Translations under genes and position numbers: made by a program | Assembly (NCBI GenBank): GCA_947372155.1 | Contig: CANBSM010000094.1 | Span: 1-17,779 of the forward strand | Source: Burkholderiaceae bacterium | GTDB taxonomy: Bacteria; Pseudomonadota; Gammaproteobacteria; Burkholderiales; Burkholderiaceae | DNA length: 17,779 nucleotides | Reading direction: 5' to 3' | Notes under the pieces: generated by a model | Seen by the model: only the letters and a program-made list of their open reading frames with translations | Databases searched by the model: none | Told to the model about the DNA's origin: nothing | Part shown: positions 16,263 through 17,779 of the stretch, one piece after another | Numbering within the stretch: the stretch's first letter is position 1 | Layout of the letters: every line of letters begins with the position of its first letter

Positions 16263-16965
16263 CTTAGATACGAATAATTTAGATAAGTTAGTGCTTAAGG
16301 CCAGAGGCCTTGCTAAGACTTATGGTCAAGGACCTACTGCGGTTGAGGTTCTGAAAGCGATTGATTTGGATGTAGCTCCCTCAGAAAAGGTGGCTATTGT
16401 TGGGTCATCTGGATCCGGCAAGAGCACCTTACTTCATTTATTAGGCGGCCTAGATAGTCCAAGCGCTGGTTCAGTCATCTTGGCTGGCTCTAATTTGAGT
16501 GACTTGCCAGTCAAAAAATTGGATCAACTACGCAACCATATTCTTGGCTTTATTTATCAGTTTCATCACCTCTTGGATGAATTTAGTGCTGCAGAAAATG
16601 TAGCATTGCCTTTACGTATCCGTGGCCTTAGTAATGATGAGTCTATGGAGCGTGCTAGCAATATGCTTAAAGCAGTAGGCTTGGCTGCACGCGAGTTGCA
16701 TACTCCTGGCGAGCTCTCCGGCGGAGAGCGTCAGCGTGTTGCGGTAGCCCGCGCCTTAGTTGGTAATCCAGCTTGCGTTCTAGCGGATGAGCCAACGGGT
16801 AACCTCGATACTGAAACTGCCGATGGTGTATTTGATTTGATGCTTGATATCGCTCGTGATCAAGGTACCGCCTTTGTGATCGTGACGCATGATCCAATTC
16901 GCGCTAAACGTTGTGATCGTATTTTGCATTTAGAGCGTGGAGTATTAAAGACATTTTCAGCATGA
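16255..16965 (+). CDS. lolD: Lipoprotein-releasing ABC transporter ATPase LolD
   Basis: Cytoplasmic ATPase powering lipoprotein release by the LolC-type permease. It has 236 residues with all ABC motifs: Walker [10 protein letters not shown] (50-58), Q loop in [12 protein letters not shown] (99-110), signature LSGGERQ (154-160), Walker B CVLADEP (174-180) and switch His212. YQFHHLLxEF is characteristic of LolD. The start is the ATG at 16255, overlapping the lolC stop, with GGAGG nine bases upstream (16241-16245); an upstream GTG at 16219 would put 12 odd residues in front and is rejected. The stop overlaps the start of the tatD-like gene (ATGA). Confidence 0.97.
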   Translation: MSNLDTNNLDKLVLKARGLAKTYGQGPTAVEVLKAIDLDVAPSEKVAIVGSSGSGKSTLLHLLGGLDSPSAGSVILAGSNLSDLPVKKLDQLRNHILGFIYQFHHLLDEFSAAENVALPLRIRGLSNDESMERASNMLKAVGLAARELHTPGELSGGERQRVAVARALVGNPACVLADEPTGNLDTETADGVFDLMLDIARDQGTAFVIVTHDPIRAKRCDRILHLERGVLKTFSA

Positions 16966-17779
16966 GTGGGCATCCCATGTGGATCGATACCCATTGCCAT
17001 CTAGATGCTCCTGAGTTTGAAGGCTCGCTGGATGCAGTTATCCAAAGAGCTTCAGATAAGTACGTCAAGGCTATTCTGTTGCCGGCTGTAAAAGCGGCAG
17101 ACTGCGCTTCCGTCAAAGCACTATCTCATCAATACAGTCAGCAAATTCCTGGCCTGGTCTACACCCTCGGAATACATCCGCTATATACCAATCAAGCTCA
17201 AGAAGGTGACATCCAAATCCTGGAGAATCATATTGTTGATTCACTTTCTGACTCTCGCTTTGTTGGTGTTGGTGAAATTGGCCTAGATTATTTTGTAGAA
17301 GACTTAGATCCCCATCGGCAAGAATACTTTTTCAATGCGCAATTAGATTTGGCCCAGAAATACCAGCTACCCGTAATCTTGCATGTTCGTAGATCGCAAG
17401 ATGCCATTCTGAAAGCGTTGCGTCGTCGTAATATCCCCAGTGGAATAGCGCATGCTTTTAATGGCAGCTTTCAGCAGGCAGAGCAATTTATCGAGCTTGG
17501 TTTTAAGTTAGGCTTTGGTGGTGCAGCGACTTATGAGCGTGCGCTGCAAATCCGTAGGCTACTTAAAGAGTTGCCGCTCGATAGCATCGTTACCGAAACA
17601 GATTCGCCGGATATCCCGCCAGCATGGCTCAGGGGAGAAGGCATTGTATTTAATGAGCCTGCTTTTCTACCTCGGGTTGTCAAGGAGCTTGCCTTAGTTC
17701 GAGGCATTAGTGATGCTGAGTTTGCTTCAGCCGTATGGCGTAACGCCATGCAAGTATTGCCGCGTTGGTCTGCATTATG
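16962..17779 (+). CDS. TatD-family metal-dependent hydrolase (3' end cut by window)
   Basis: Metal-dependent nuclease or hydrolase of the TatD amidohydrolase-like family. The frame is open from ATG 16962 to the window end (272 codons) without a stop; family length is about 260-270, so few residues are missing. Metal-site motifs appear in order: IDTHCHLD (8-15), GEIGLDYF (about 105-112), a HVR histidine (about 139), AHAFNGS and ETDSPDIPP. The usual HCFSG histidine block is AHAFNGS here, with the histidine kept. Members in other bacteria show DNase activity; the cellular role is unclear. ATG 16962 overlaps the lolD TGA by four bases, suggesting coupling; ATG 16977 (MWIDTHCH) is an alternative start. 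Confidence 0.9.
   Translation, partial: MSGHPMWIDTHCHLDAPEFEGSLDAVIQRASDKYVKAILLPAVKAADCASVKALSHQYSQQIPGLVYTLGIHPLYTNQAQEGDIQILENHIVDSLSDSRFVGVGEIGLDYFVEDLDPHRQEYFFNAQLDLAQKYQLPVILHVRRSQDAILKALRRRNIPSGIAHAFNGSFQQAEQFIELGFKLGFGGAATYERALQIRRLLKELPLDSIVTETDSPDIPPAWLRGEGIVFNEPAFLPRVVKELALVRGISDAEFASAVWRNAMQVLPRWSAL

Overview
The window is ordinary-looking bacterial chromosome with moderate base composition, dense coding, short intergenic gaps and no sign of phage, transposon, CRISPR array or rRNA/tRNA genes. Gene content and order (hscB-hscA-fdx end of an isc operon; stand-alone cysN with cysD and an APS-type cysH; prfB beginning MEAEQL; an RpfE-like gene beside recJ; lolC-lolD without lolE) point to a betaproteobacterium of the order Burkholderiales. 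The moderate GC and compact spacing suggest something like Polynucleobacter. That placement is inference from memory of the families, not from a search.

Layout. (1) 1-2551, plus strand: the end of the Fe-S cluster assembly operon, with hscB (5' end cut by the window), hscA and fdx, closed by a terminator with a UUCG loop. (2) 2759-6766, minus strand: a sulfate assimilation operon. It reads, in transcription order, a 54-residue unrecognised ORF, a TauE/SafE-family permease, cysH, cysD and cysN. Its upstream region (6767-6878) is packed with inverted repeats, one of which covers part of the first gene's ribosome binding site. fpr (ferredoxin-NADP reductase) lies just upstream on the same strand. 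(3) 7800-9378, plus strand: dsbB, then cysK (cysteine synthase), which has its own candidate promoter and an upstream dyad. (4) 9462-14953, minus strand: RpfE-like gene, recJ, prfB with its programmed +1 frameshift, and lysS, ending at a perfect-palindrome terminator. (5) 15000-17779, plus strand: lolC, lolD and a TatD-family hydrolase cut by the window end, coupled by start/stop overlaps.

Together, regions 1-3 form a sulfur and redox neighbourhood. Sulfate is activated to APS (CysDN), reduced to sulfite by an Fe-S APS reductase (CysH) and finally fixed as cysteine (CysK). Hsc/Fdx build Fe-S clusters, Fpr exchanges electrons between NADPH and ferredoxin, and DsbB re-oxidises the disulfide machinery. 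Sulfite reductase and APS kinase are not in the window; absence of the kinase fits the APS route. Regions 4-5 are housekeeping genes: translation, recombination/repair and outer-membrane lipoprotein export.

The best candidate for something undescribed is the structured leader plus 54-residue ORF at the head of the sulfate operon. I found no clear novel defence, mobile or biosynthetic system.
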